Of a DNA stretch of 64,000 nt, positions 1 through 13,000 are shown piece by piece. The stretch spans positions 305,100,485-305,164,484 of the forward strand of contig NC_079147.1 in NCBI RefSeq assembly GCF_945859685.1, written 5' to 3'. The stretch is from Eupeodes corollae. Taxonomy: Eukaryota; Arthropoda; Insecta; Diptera; Syrphidae. The translations under genes and the position numbers were made by a program. A model generated the notes under the pieces. The model saw only the letters and a list, made by a program, of their open reading frames with translations, was not told the origin of the DNA and made no database searches. Positions within the stretch are counted from its first letter, which is position 1, and the number at the start of each line of letters is the position of its first letter.

Positions 1-3000
1 TATTTCAATGTATACAATGTAACATAGTTGCATAGATTGAGAGTAAAATAGGTTACATGTATCCATTTGACATACACTACATCTAAAGGGGAGAGGAGAT
101 GAAGTAGTACACAAGTGACAAATGACATTAGTCTGACATTGACACAGAAATAAACAGACAATGGTAGAACTATAATGTTTTGAAAGGAAAGGAAGGTGGG
201 AAGGAATGGGCGCAATGTTGCATGCACTATAGTTATCGTCTGCTCCTTTGGTTTAAGTTTCATCAATTTTCCCTTATTTGACATGACAATCACATCCAAT
301 CACACATACGCACACTTTTATTGCGGAAAAGCCCTTATTTTCTTTTTCTTTGGTTTATTCTTTTGTGATGTGTCGTTGTTGATTTGACTGGAACTGGGAC
401 GGGTACTGTTACTCGTGCTGGTCCTGGTCCTGGTCCTATACAGAATCAGGTATAGTTTGTTGTGTTTTGTGTTCACCTTCACCTCTGGGATATCTGGTGT
501 GACGTATAAATGTCACGAAAAAGAAGGTGGTTTTCTTTATATTTTTGGAGGATGGGGGAGGCTAAGAATGTGATATAGGGGATAACATAAGAGGGAGAAA
601 GAGCAATAGTATAAGTAAATATTGACAAACTACTTAGGAATTTCGGCTTTTGCTCGTTCGTATCCCATTTCTTTTTTCCATCATCATATACCTTGCTTAT
701 AATATAAACCTGTCGAAACGGAAAAGAATAGTCCCTGGGATGTCAGTTATAGTGTTATGCTATGTGGGTCTTACATAATGTTTTTAGAGGATTCCATACC
801 CGCATCAAAATGTGTCAGTTAGTCCCTTTGTGTATGATTTTTTTCTTCTTTTATTTCTTAGATGAGACGTGCATTTCGTGATGTGAATTAAATAATGTTA
901 TCAACATTGAAAGTTCCGAGAACTTTTCGAATCGGGGAGGACGGTCGGTGTCGTGGTAAGTCGGTCGTAAGGCCTTAGAGTTGGTTGTCCAAAGAAAGAA
1001 AACAAGAACAACCAAACAAAAGGAAGCGGGAAGCCGCACGGATGTAATTTGGTGGAATTTTAAATCGGATCGTTCGCAACATATCTACAGCGCTCTGTAG
1101 TATACACCACACTCACGCCCACATGACGCTACCTGTGCAGTGCATATTTAGACGTACAACACGGACGTTTGCTGCTCTAATTTATGCATAATAATTGCAC
1201 GGAGAAGGAAATCGTATTTGCCTCTTTGTATCTTTCGGGTTGGGGAATTTGATCTGCGTGGAAGTATTTTTTTTTTTGCGGGAGTTTGACTTCCATATTC
1301 CATCTTAACTCTATACCAACGTCGTCGTCGCCGGTCGTCGGTCGTCGGTCGTCGTTGTTCCCCCATGAGAGAGGGTATAATCAATAAGCCTTATATGAAG
1401 TATAGAAGGTATAGACCTAACATAAGACGCGACAAGAGAGGTATCCAAGAAGTCGACTGACTGTAGGCGTTATTCGGGAGTTTAATGAAGGCAATCAACT
1501 CTTGAGGGGAAATGTTGTTGATCGGCGAGTTAGCTTTGCCCCGTTCACCCTGGTCACGTCGCTGTTGCTTCTATTGCCCGGCAGAGCGCAAAGATAAAGA
1601 TTTGCTGGCTGTGCTCGTGCTAGGATCTTTAAGTGGATGTTTTGAATGCGGATTTAAACATTATGTGAGGAGATGCGTTGAGTGCCTATTTGAATGACTC
1701 TGTTATACTTTACCATTTGAATGAATGTTAAGTGGACTTCATTAAAACCAAAAATGTGCAACATTGTTGAACAAAACATCCGTCAATTGACCAAGAATTG
1801 TTTACGGAAGCTTTGGGGAAATTGGAATCTGTTTTAAGGGTAAAACGCCCATGCACGATTTTTAATGCAATCAAAGAAAACATTAGCAAAGTTTCCTTTT
1901 GTATTATATTGGACCTAAAATTGATACAATGTAAGTACCAATAGCCGTTTGGGAAGGACCATGCGATTATGTACTTACTTTCTTATAAAGACCGATTGAC
2001 AGCTGCTTGTGGCCAATGACTTTTGAACGTTTACGTTCTGTAACATAACTCATGTTACGTCAATCATATTGAAAGCAATCCTTCACATAAACAAAAAAAA
2101 ACGAAAAAAGAGTTAGGCACAAAACTGTTGCCACTATAAATTATTCCCAGTGTAGAGGCAGCCTTAAGTATCCTGTTGAGAAAAAAAAGAAACACAGTAT
2201 TAAGATAGTTCTGTTCCTTTCTAATCAACAACAATAAAAGATGACATCCTTAAATTCCAGTTTTAGAAACTGTCAAAAAATCGTCGTTTAAACAGAGATC
2301 TTAAATAATTCGGAGAAAAATACTTTAGTTCGTGAAAATCTCCAACAAAATAAGAAAAGTTTAATAGTTGTGTTTCCCCTGCATCGGGAAATTTTTCAGT
2401 TACACAAAATAATATATAAACAAAACTTGAAAATAACCTCCCGAAAATCCTCTTTTAATTTCGTTTGGTCTGAAAATTGCCAGAGTGGAGCTAAGCCTAT
2501 AAAGGGCTTACAATTTTCTATTCGACTGAAAATTTATTATTATCCCGTTGGAATATTTTTGAATATCATCAACATACATACATTCATATAACCGAAAAAG
2601 CTTTGCTTCTCCTCGTCGTCGTTGTCGTCTGCCCGATGATGGTTTCTTCTCTTTTTTTTCTCAGATTTGTGTCTATGGTTCTGTTCCTTTTCTCTTATTT
2701 AGTATAAAGTCTGCTGCGAATATGGAAAATTGGATTACTCGGATGAGAGGCAAAAAGGATCTTTTTGAGTACTTTTTCGCTTTTTAATATTTAAATTTGT
2801 CAATTCTCCCACTTCTAGATATTCGCTTCGTTTGTCAACTCATCAACATTGATTGAATTGCCAGATGCAAGAAAGCAAAATAACAAGAGAAAGAGAAGTT
2901 TTAATTTGACAGTAGATGGCGCCCGAAAAAAGACTTTTTTTAAAGGATTAAAATCCTCGCACAACATCACAACACAACGGGACTAAAAACCAGAACAAAA

Positions 3001-3911
3001 AAGGGTGACATAACCTCTAAGCAAGTTTAAAATACACTCCAACTGACACTGCAACAAGGGAATAAATAATTTCGTTGGCATCCTAGTTCTCCTCTGCCTC
3101 TCTCACTCCTAGTTATTTGTAGCATTGCTCTTGCTCTTGTTGTAACCGCAAATAGGATTTAGTGTCTGCTACAATGAGCGACACAGTTCTAGCATCATCT
3201 AGTTAGTTCGGAGAGTGAGGAAGAACAGCGTTAAAGCTGTATTGTACACAATATACGTATACAAAGCTTGTCTTTAGGGGGTAAACACAATGTATGCTAG
3301 AAAATAGTACCTACTGCTGCCGGCAGTGGCAGTGGCTGTGGGTGTGATGTGTCGGTGGCGTAAGGTTAATCCAAAGGAATTCATTTATCCTTCGCTACTT
3401 ATTCTCTTTTATTTCAATGTTTTTTTTTTTTTTATTCGTCATGAGTTGTTGTTGGGTTTTCTTTTATTTCACAAGAAGATATGCTCTTTTCTTTGCAATG
3501 CGATGTCGTCTCTTTTATTATTCATTGCGATGGCTTTTGTAAGAAGCTTATCTAGTCAGAGCCAAACCAACCAGCTCCAGCCAGCCATTCAGCTAGCTAG
3601 CTTCAGTGCTCTTCTCATGTCTTCCACTATATACGACAAGTGTTATTACTCTGTTGCAAATGAAATGCTAGCTTTTGTTTTTCTTCTTGATGAAAATAGT
3701 AGTGTTGGCATAACAAAAAAAAACACCAACCTTAAAAAAAGACCAACACTGGTTAGAGACAGAATTAAGAAATGAAACAATGAATTTTACTAAAACATAA
3801 CAAAGCAAACTTTAGTTGGCTTTAGTTGGGTTTTTCCTTTTTTTGTATTTTTTCTTGTCTTAAGTCTATAAAACAATTGTTTTATATTTTATGGTATTCT
3901 TTCTTTTGCAG
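1..3911. other. upstream intron, no exon recognised
   Basis: This stretch is AT-rich with homopolymer runs. The next exon starts in phase 1, so an upstream exon must exist, but none is recognisable here. A 149-codon open frame at 3326-3775 has low-complexity, hydrophobic, biased composition and no family resemblance. The stretch ends in a pyrimidine-rich tract and gcag at 3911, a normal 3' splice site. One tRNA-Lys-like motif copy lies at 2927-2936. Confidence 0.6.
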
Positions 3912-4094
3912 GCTGTCTCCTTGAAGGAGTTACGCCATCGGCACCACCGGATGTCCCACCGAGGAATCCAACAATGAATCGAATGAATAATGGTCGTTTA
4001 GCTGGTAACCCAAATGATTTGGGAGTAGATTTTGAGCCATCGTGTTTGGTACGAACGCCATCGGGCAACGTTTACATTCCTAGCGGTAATTTAA
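3912..4094 (+). CDS. Ten-m: Ten-m exon: cytoplasmic domain (part)
   Basis: This 183-nt internal exon is flanked by ttttgcag and by the consensus donor A|gtaagt. It begins with two bases completing a codon and ends with one base of the next, so it is phase 1 to phase 1. The translation contains a Pro-rich stretch (PSAPPDVPPRNP) followed by DFEPSCLVRTPSGNVYIPSG, a block conserved in insect teneurin intracellular domains just before the membrane-proximal region. The Pro-rich part of teneurin tails is a docking region for cytoskeletal adaptors of the CAP/ponsin type in vertebrates (family knowledge). The exon is isolated, with 42.5 kb of intron following it. The only start codons are internal methionines, so translation must begin upstream. 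Confidence 0.88.
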
Positions 4095-7000
4095 GTAAGT
4101 AGATGCTTTTTTGTGTATGACTTATTTAAATTTAAGAAGAACTTAAAAGTTATTTTAAGAGATTCTAAAGATTCTTGTCTTAAAAAATAAAAAATATGTT
4201 TTGTTGGGCGCCACTTAAGAAAAAGAGATTCATATTTCGACTCCAACTTATCGTTCGGTCGATACACAAATATTTGACTGCGTCTAAAGAAAGCAGTATT
4301 AACAAAAATAAAACTAAAAACGCCATATTTGCTCATTAATATTCAAATACAAAATATTGAGCTCCATTTAACATATAATTAGGCAATGAATTTTGATCAG
4401 TGAGAAATAGTTACAGATTAAAATCATTCATATCGCATATTTGTATTTCTTTCTAATATTTCAAGCTAAGTTTAAAGAAAGTTTAACCTAACCCTTGCCA
4501 TTATTCAATTGTATCATTATAATTCCACGTTGGGCGCCATTTTATACAAAATACATTTGCGAAATAAGTAAACTTAATGAATGATTGTATCCTATGTAGA
4601 ATTAATACAACGTCAATTTTGGTCAAGTGTCATTTTAAACCTTCTCTCGCATCCCCTTGAATTCTCATAAAAGTTGGTTTTAAAAATATTTTGTTGGGCG
4701 CCATTTAAGAAAAAGAAACAATTTTAATATTCTGCTGTTGGAATTAATTTTCTCGCTAGCACTTGAATTCTCATGGGAATTCCTTTCATATTTTGAATTT
4801 TTGACTCCGACTTAAATATAGGTCAGTCTAAAGAAGGCCAAACTGACAGATGTACAATAAACGGGTTTTTTCTGTAATATTGTAATACGACTTCACAACA
4901 AACAATTTAGAAAAGGGAAAATAAGGTAGAAGAGTTTCCAAACAAATCATTCACATACCATAACAACGAAACGTCATTCAATGATACTTTACTGGTTCCG
5001 AGTTGGGCGCCATTTTTTTAAATATTTTTTTTCTCGATAAAAACCATAAACAATGATTGATTCCAATGCAAAATGAATGCAAAGTCAATTGCTGTCAAGT
5101 GTCATTCTCAACTTTCACTCGATTCCCCTTGAATAATTTGTTGCCTCTCATAAAAATACAATAAATTCCACCCTACCAAAGACCTCCCACTCATAAAAAA
5201 TCATGCACCGAAAGAATAATCCAAAACAAAACAACAAAAAACAAAAAACAACAAATGCCAACTCTAAATTTCAGCTGTCAATGTCAATTAATGGCAAGTA
5301 GATATGGAATATCTGAATTTCTCTTCATTATGCTCCTCATATTTTCTTCAAAGTGCATGCATATTTTTTGTTGCAAATTTCCGTTCTCTCTTCGTTTTAC
5401 CTTCTGCATCATATCCTATAGCCTGAGCTGTGCTGTGCTATGCCGCAACAGTCTGCCACTCCTTTAGTGCTTGGCAAAATAATATGCCAGGAAAAAAAAA
5501 CACTTCTATAGCGCAATGAGAGAATAGTGCAATAATAAATTATCATATCCTCTTTTCTATCCATTTTTTACGACCTTCTGGTAGAATTTTTTGCCAATCA
5601 TTTTTTTTTTCTTTTTTAAGTTCGGTGTGATGCCTCTATGTGCACTCTACATTATACAATCTAGCCGTTAGGTGCATACGGATTTATAGCGCATTATTCA
5701 TCCAGAAATTTGTACATAAAAGTGGATATAGAGGGAAAATATTTAAATCCCAGCCTAGAAATCCAACCACAGGCATTTTACTCTCAGACTATACCATAAG
5801 TTCTTCGTATATCTTTAAACGTACGTTGGTGTGTGTATAGGTATGTATATCTGGACAATAGCGTGCAGGGAAAATATCCTGGAAATGCACACAATAATCC
5901 AGTTTCGCCCTATTTTTCTTATATCCTTTTTTCTCGGTGTTTTTATTTTTATTCCTCTCATCTGTGCATCGCACACTTGAAAACAAATTGAAAAGTCAAC
6001 CAATTCAACGTACATCTGAACGATGCAAGGATATCCCTTACTGCATACAGTATATACGGTTACGGTTGACGGTGCAAGGTATAACGGTATGAAGGTATAT
6101 CCCATCATCAAAGTAACTCGCCTTAAAGCCCACTGCCACCCTCACTTAACACCCTTTTGGCGGCCATCGCTATACCACCCCTTACTTGTTTAAGGGGGGA
6201 AAATATATATGTTGCATACATTTAGTTGTAAAATAAAATAAAACGAGACAAAACAAAAATATGAAAAGCCGACTGAGCAAACAAAATAAGAGCCAAAAAA
6301 TGTAAAGAAATCCCATTCACACAATATTTTCCATATTGGCATATTTTTATAAATTGTTGTGCTATTTTTTCTTCTGTTTTCATTGCATACTCGCATGCAT
6401 AAACACCATGATGGAGCAAACTATCTACCAATGGCTTTATTAAGCTTCAGGGGTAGATGATAAATAATCCGGAAAAAAAATAGAATACAAAAGTCCTACC
6501 AACTTTGCAGACTTAACTGAGTGTGAGTGTGTGTGAAGTGAATTCGCATTCCCTTGGCGTTCACTTATATTTCACCTGGAAGTATGCTACAAAATATACA
6601 CACACTCATTCATACATGTGTCGTAATGTTTTGTTGTGTATCATGTATAGTGTATGGTGTATAGACTCTTTGCACAAAAAAGCCTATAAGTATGTGGCAC
6701 TTAACCAATTTAAAGCTCTCGAGTGTTCCCTTTTAGTTTCGTTCAGCATCCCTCTCATCCAAAGGACTGTAAATCCTACTTCCATTTGCAAAGCCAAACT
6801 ATACGTTCCTATGGACAAATTTTGAAAGCATTCAGATGATGTTGGTGCTGCTGCTTTAACCAACCAAACTCACATCAACCCATCCCAAGCAAAGCCATGA
6901 AAATTTAGGAGTTAGTTTTTGGGCAAATCGATAACCACACACCACCATGCATGCTTATATACATAAAAATGTTCTATGCCATAGTCAATGTGTGCCAAAC

Positions 7001-10000
7001 AATGGCATGTTGCCTCCATTTTAGTTTTTATTTTTATTTTAGTTTTTTTTTTTTGTTGTGTATTATTTTGTCTTTGTTCCTGGATGTGTTGTTCTCGTTT
7101 GCAATGACGATGTGTGTCTATGATGCTTTTGTGTCATTTTAAATGACATGTGGCCCTTGCAGTGCTTTAAGTTGATCTGTGTGCATTTTGCGTGTACATT
7201 CACTATCAAAGGTAAGGTCGTTGTAGAGTTTTTCCTAACAAAACAACAATAGCAGAAATGGACAACACAAACTGAATTGTTGATAAATGCTCGTACCTAT
7301 AGCAAAATTTTGTGAAACAAAGAAAAACAGTAGAAACGACAACAAACAAACAAATCCGTTTTACCAATCTAACAGAGAAAACATAGTTTTGTTATACTCA
7401 TACCTATCCCTTGCCATACTACAATATTTGAATTCGCTTAAATTTTGTATTGTTTGAAATGGAGGACGTCATCGTTAGTTTGTATTGGTTTGGTGTGTTC
7501 TTGTACAAAAGCATCCTTCGTGAAATATTAAAAGTTTCAAGGGACGTCAGACAGACTCCCGTATCAGCTAAAAACATGAAATTGCAGTCAAATGTTTTCA
7601 CTGTATAAGTTTACAGGACGGACGTCTAAACTATTGACTTAGAAATTGTTCTTGTTACCTGCTAAAATTATATTATCTGTAGTCTTGGATAAAATAGTTT
7701 GTTTTAGCTGTTTCGATGATTATTTGAGTGAGTTCCGCCAGGTATTATAATTTTACATGAAGCAAAACTAAAAATGGCGCCCAATCGAAGTCCAAAAATG
7801 TATAGAAAAGCACGATCAATCCTCTAGTAGATTTCATACTTATTTTGAATGTATTAAATTCTTTAAATCCTAAAAAAATGTTAGGAAAGCAAAATTTTCA
7901 CGTTGGGCGCCACTTAAAAAAAAAAAATTGTTTAAAAAAAAAATAAACGTAACTAATTTGATTTAGATATAAACATGCTTATTGGAGAAGGTATTACCAG
8001 CTTCTTTGATTTTCCATCAAAAACCTGTAAAAATTCCGAATGGATTAATCCTCTTGTAGATCGCATAGTAGTCTTAAAATGTTTGTACAGGATTTTTATA
8101 GCGTGTTATGGCTTCTAAACCAAATAAGATTCTAAGCTTAAAAAAATTTGATGATGGTTTCACGTTGGGCGCCATTTGCAAAGACCTTGAGTATCTTAAA
8201 ATGTATAGTGCAAGGGATTTTTAAAATCTATTTGAATTTAAGTATTCTTCTTAAAAATGTGTCCTTATATAATTTAACTGTCCCACATTGGGCGCCATTT
8301 AGTAACTTACAATATAGCATTTTCTCATAAAAAGAACAGGATAATAAACTATTGAAGTATTAAGCTACATCCACCACTTAGTCAAGATTTAAATTACCTC
8401 TCCCTGACTCTGAAATTCAACACAAAAGTACTAATGTATAAACAGAGCAACACATCACAAACAAAAATATACTATTCTCTACTTAAAATGAAGACACAAA
8501 AAAGGCAAAAAAACTAAAAGAAAACTAAAATAGAAAATTCCATTACCTCTGTGCCTGGCTTTCTTGTCTTACTAGCCTACATCTGACTAATGGAAGTAGT
8601 CTCTTATTCAAAAGATACATTCCCCAGCCAAAACGCACAAAAGTATACTTAAAGAATAAGAAAAGAAATATGAATAACAAACGATGATGTTGATGAAAAT
8701 GTGCAAAAGATTCCATGCATATTGTCACCTTTCTGGAAGACAAAATACTTTCAGCAAAATTTCAAAAAAATAAAACTAAAGTCAAAGAAAAAAAAAACAT
8801 ACGATGTCCTTCGTACTTTTGTGGATCTGAAGAAAAAAAAAAAAGGACACAATCTGCAAAGCTCCTTGTGTCTATATATGCTTTCACGTCCCTATGCCTT
8901 AAACTAACAAGGCGAAACATAGCACTGTAGTATAGCAACATTTTTTGACTGACGTAAATAAAACCTAACATCTAAATACACGCAGCGCATTTCTAAACAT
9001 TATTTTTTACTTGTTTCTTGAATACAAAAATAATAAAAAAATAAAAAAAAAAACAACAACAAATAGGTATAAAAAAGACCAAACAAAAATCGTTGGAAAG
9101 AAAGTCGAAGAAAGAAACATAAAGCTTACACGTTCACCGCCCCCTAGGGGCCTCCAGTGGCGTTTTCTCTCTGTTGTGTATAGAGAAGGCGTTTAGATAA
9201 AATGTTTGAAAAAAGTACCGGATTTTCGAGATTTACATCAAAACTTTACGAAATATATGCAAAATATACAAACATACACAATTTGATCTTCTCTACTGCG
9301 ACCGTAGACGACGACTACCAACGACAACGCCGCCACCTCCACCATCCACCACCACCGCCGACATTCTTCAAGCGGCTAGCCCCCCAGGGATTGTAGAAAA
9401 AGGGGATGTGGAAAAAAAAAATAAAATAAAATAAAGAAAATAAAGAAAGAAAGAAATAATGAAAAAGCAAAAAACAAAAAACAACGGCTACGAGCAAAAC
9501 AAAATTACAAAGTAACTCTCGAAATTTGTATCTTGCTTCCACCAAACGAGTAACAAAAATAAGAAACAAGTCTAGAAGCAAGGAATAGGAGTTGGGCATA
9601 TAGGGGTGTTTGGTAGGCAAAAAATGTCCTTTTTTTATACCATACCCCCACAAGCCCACATGAAGGGTGTATGAGATAAGGCATCTTGGTTGCTTAAAGA
9701 CTCCCCCGGGGAGATTTTGCAAAGGAAAACGTAAAACAGTTTCCATTTTCGTACCAAAAAATAAAAACACATTGAGATCCTTTTTTTATTTTCTTTATTT
9801 CACCAACATCTACGTTGGCGTCGTCGTCGTTGTGTCGTTTTTCCATTTAAGCGGCATAAGGAAGTGTATAAAGGATGTTTAAATGTATATGAAATGTGTG
9901 CAGGAATGCGACGCTATAGAGTAACGACAAAACATCAGAGTGAGAGGATAATGCACTGTAACGTACGGTATACTCAATGCTCTGCTCGTATACCTACCTT

Positions 10001-13000
10001 TACCGTTTTATTTTGTGTCTCCTTCGATAATGACACCGAGGAAATGAGTCCTTAAAGGCATGTTTGGTATTTTCTTTTCTTTTTATTTCTCGCCATTGGA
10101 TTATAATGCTGGCAAAGAAAAAGAGCGGAATACCGCGAAGAAATCGCATTTCCTTACTTAAAAATCACTCTAGATGTCGTTGATGTTGAACTAAGGTAGG
10201 TAAGGTGTACAACAAAAGGTATAAGGACGCGCAAGAACTAGGAGCCTGACGTAGAAGGGTAATTGCGTTGTATAGCAACAAAAGCATATGTACACCGAAA
10301 CACAGAACACAACGCAACGCCACACATACCGATACTTATCTCGTATACGTCGCCTGAAAGTATGCAACAACGAAAAATTGCATCGTGTATGTTAAATATG
10401 CATGTAAATATGTTAATTAAGGATACACGCTCAGCTCAGGATGTGAATTATATCTTTTATGATATGAATTCAAGGATACACTATATACGCATGAATAATT
10501 TACTCGAACTTGAAAAACAGAAGAATTTTCTCGTACAAAAGAACGAAAGAAATTAAAACAACGACAACAACACAACAAAAAAAAAGAGAACCGTCGTTGG
10601 TGGGCGGTAATTAATTCATATGCACAAGCAAAACGGAACCGCATCCATTTGCCGTCACATCCGTCAAGAGATTGTTTAAGTTATGCTCTAAAAAAGAAAG
10701 CACAAAAACACACACACATCCATATTATATATAATTAGTGAGTAAGGCAACAAAAAGAAAAAAAAGAAGAAAATGTACCGTTATAAAGGACTGCCAAACA
10801 GGAAAATATTCAAATGTTCTTCACTACTAAATGCAAATAATATATTCAACTGAAATTCCTTCGTTATAAGCACACGTCATGCACGACGATGACGTTGACG
10901 ACAACGACGACAGCGCCAACGACTACAGCGCCAACGACAACTATATCAACAGCGAAAACATACCTAACCTATACCCAACATATTTGGCTTTGTTATGATG
11001 ACGTATATAGAGTCTTATACATTCCAGCCCCTGCTATAGCACTCTTAAGTCTAAAGAACATACATATTCATAGAGTTTTTTTGTTGTTATTTTTGTAAAG
11101 ATGTGTATATTGCTCACAGAAATGCAACTTACTTGACTGATTTGGAGGAAAGGAAGAGCCACACGAGTCTAGGTACTAGGACTACTCGTATGTGGCATTG
11201 ACTGTGCGGTGGAAGTGGAAGCACATATTGAAAATAATATGCAAACAGGAACAGAAGAGGATTGAATTGTCCTTAGTTGTTGGTTTGCGGATGATTTGAT
11301 GTTAGATGTTGGTAAGTACTTAAAGGCAGAATATAAATATACCTATGTTATGTTGAGGTTGGGAGGGGGTTTGTTGAGAGGCAAACGTCACTATATTATA
11401 GTCCTTCCTGCTCCGCACTAGTTTGCGCCATTCATAGTAAATAAAAGACAAACGGAATAGTTGGTATAGTATGCAGTTTAAGATGTAGGTAACGGCGTTT
11501 ATGTTTGATGCGGCAAAGGAAGCAATGTCAACGAACATACAGGAATTTATTTCAATTAGTGGGAAAGCTCTGGGAATATGTGTTTTGTGTCCCTATTTTA
11601 AGGTTGTTTTGGTCGGACTGCAAGTATACATTTTAGAACATGGTTACCCGCACTACACACAAGTTGTTGTTTAAATATGAATTTTTAAATTTATTTTGCA
11701 CTTGGTGACGTCTGTTTGGACTTTTGATTTGTTTGTTTGTTTGTTCATTTTCAAATGCAAATGAAAGCGATTTAAATGTCAAATATTGCATCCGGCCATG
11801 TTTAAAATGAGAGATTGTATTGTATGCCCAACCCACCAAAAGGTTAGAAGTCTTTTTTCCGGCAAATAAGAGATGACTTGAAATGGCTAGTATCAAGGCC
11901 ACTTTACTTTTGAATATTTAGAATTTTTCTGTTGGGCGCCATTTAACAAAAAAAAAATATTTTCAAAGAAAACAATAAATAAAACTGGAAAAAGGTTGCT
12001 GAATTTATATAAAAGAGTCTTCTTCATACAAATGATATTATTATAATTTCATAAGAACAAACAAATACATCTTTTCGTAACAAGTTGTTTGAAAAATTTC
12101 CTAGTTTGAAATACACCTAAAGAATGTATGAAGTTTTGTATTTGTTGGTTTATTTTTGTGCATTTATTAACTAAGTGCTTACAATCAATGATATCATCAA
12201 AACTATTGTATTGCATTTGGAATGGCGCCCAATGTGAACCAATATGTGCTTCAGGTCCTCACTTTTTTTGATTGTTTTCATTTCAATGTACATTTTGTTG
12301 TAAAGTATAAAATTGAAAAGTGAATTTCACTCATAAAATATAATTCAGATTCAAAGCTCTTTCGTCTTCTTTAAGAAGTGTCCAAATCAATCTTGTGTAT
12401 CTCTATTTCAACGATTTTGGAAAGAAAAATTATGCAAAAACCTCTTCAATTTAACTAACGCTTTTCAAAAAGAACCCACAAAACCAGCTAGGAAAATAAC
12501 CCACAAATAAAATAAGAAATTTAAGAAGGCTGAAGGAATGGGCGCTATAGACTCATTTTCCTTTATATCACACTGTTTTTTTTTTTTTTTTGGTGCTCCA
12601 TTGGATCGGCTCTATCCTTTTCACTCAATTTTACTACTTTTACATTCCTCGCATTAAATTGGCGGCGCCATTTTAGAGTTTTGTATTTTATTTTTACCAA
12701 ACAACCCCATTTTTTTTTTGAATTCACTACTTCTCATTTTTACATTTTTATCTCAAGGGCAACTACAACGTGTCGGTGTGGAGTGCGATTTATTTCGATT
12801 TACAATAATCAGTCTTAGGATTCTTTTTCTATGCAAAAGCAATCGAAGAATTCTATTCACTAAATTGAGTGTTCTAAATAAATTGAATAGGGTAATAGTT
12901 GGTTTTCCGGGAAAGGTGCAATTTTTTCTTTTAAGAAAAAAAAATAAATCGGTTCTTATTGAATGGGGCTGGTTATGGTATTTGGAGTAAGAACGATGTA

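Noticed and set aside
3326..3775. 149-codon + frame just before the first exon
   Set aside because: Has no splice relation to the 3912 exon, F/L-rich run text, no recognisable domain; intronic chance frame.
9315..9770. 151-codon minus-strand open frame
   Set aside because: Ends in Gly/Trp/Arg runs encoded by a CCACC-type simple repeat, hydrophobic T-run tracts, no family resemblance.
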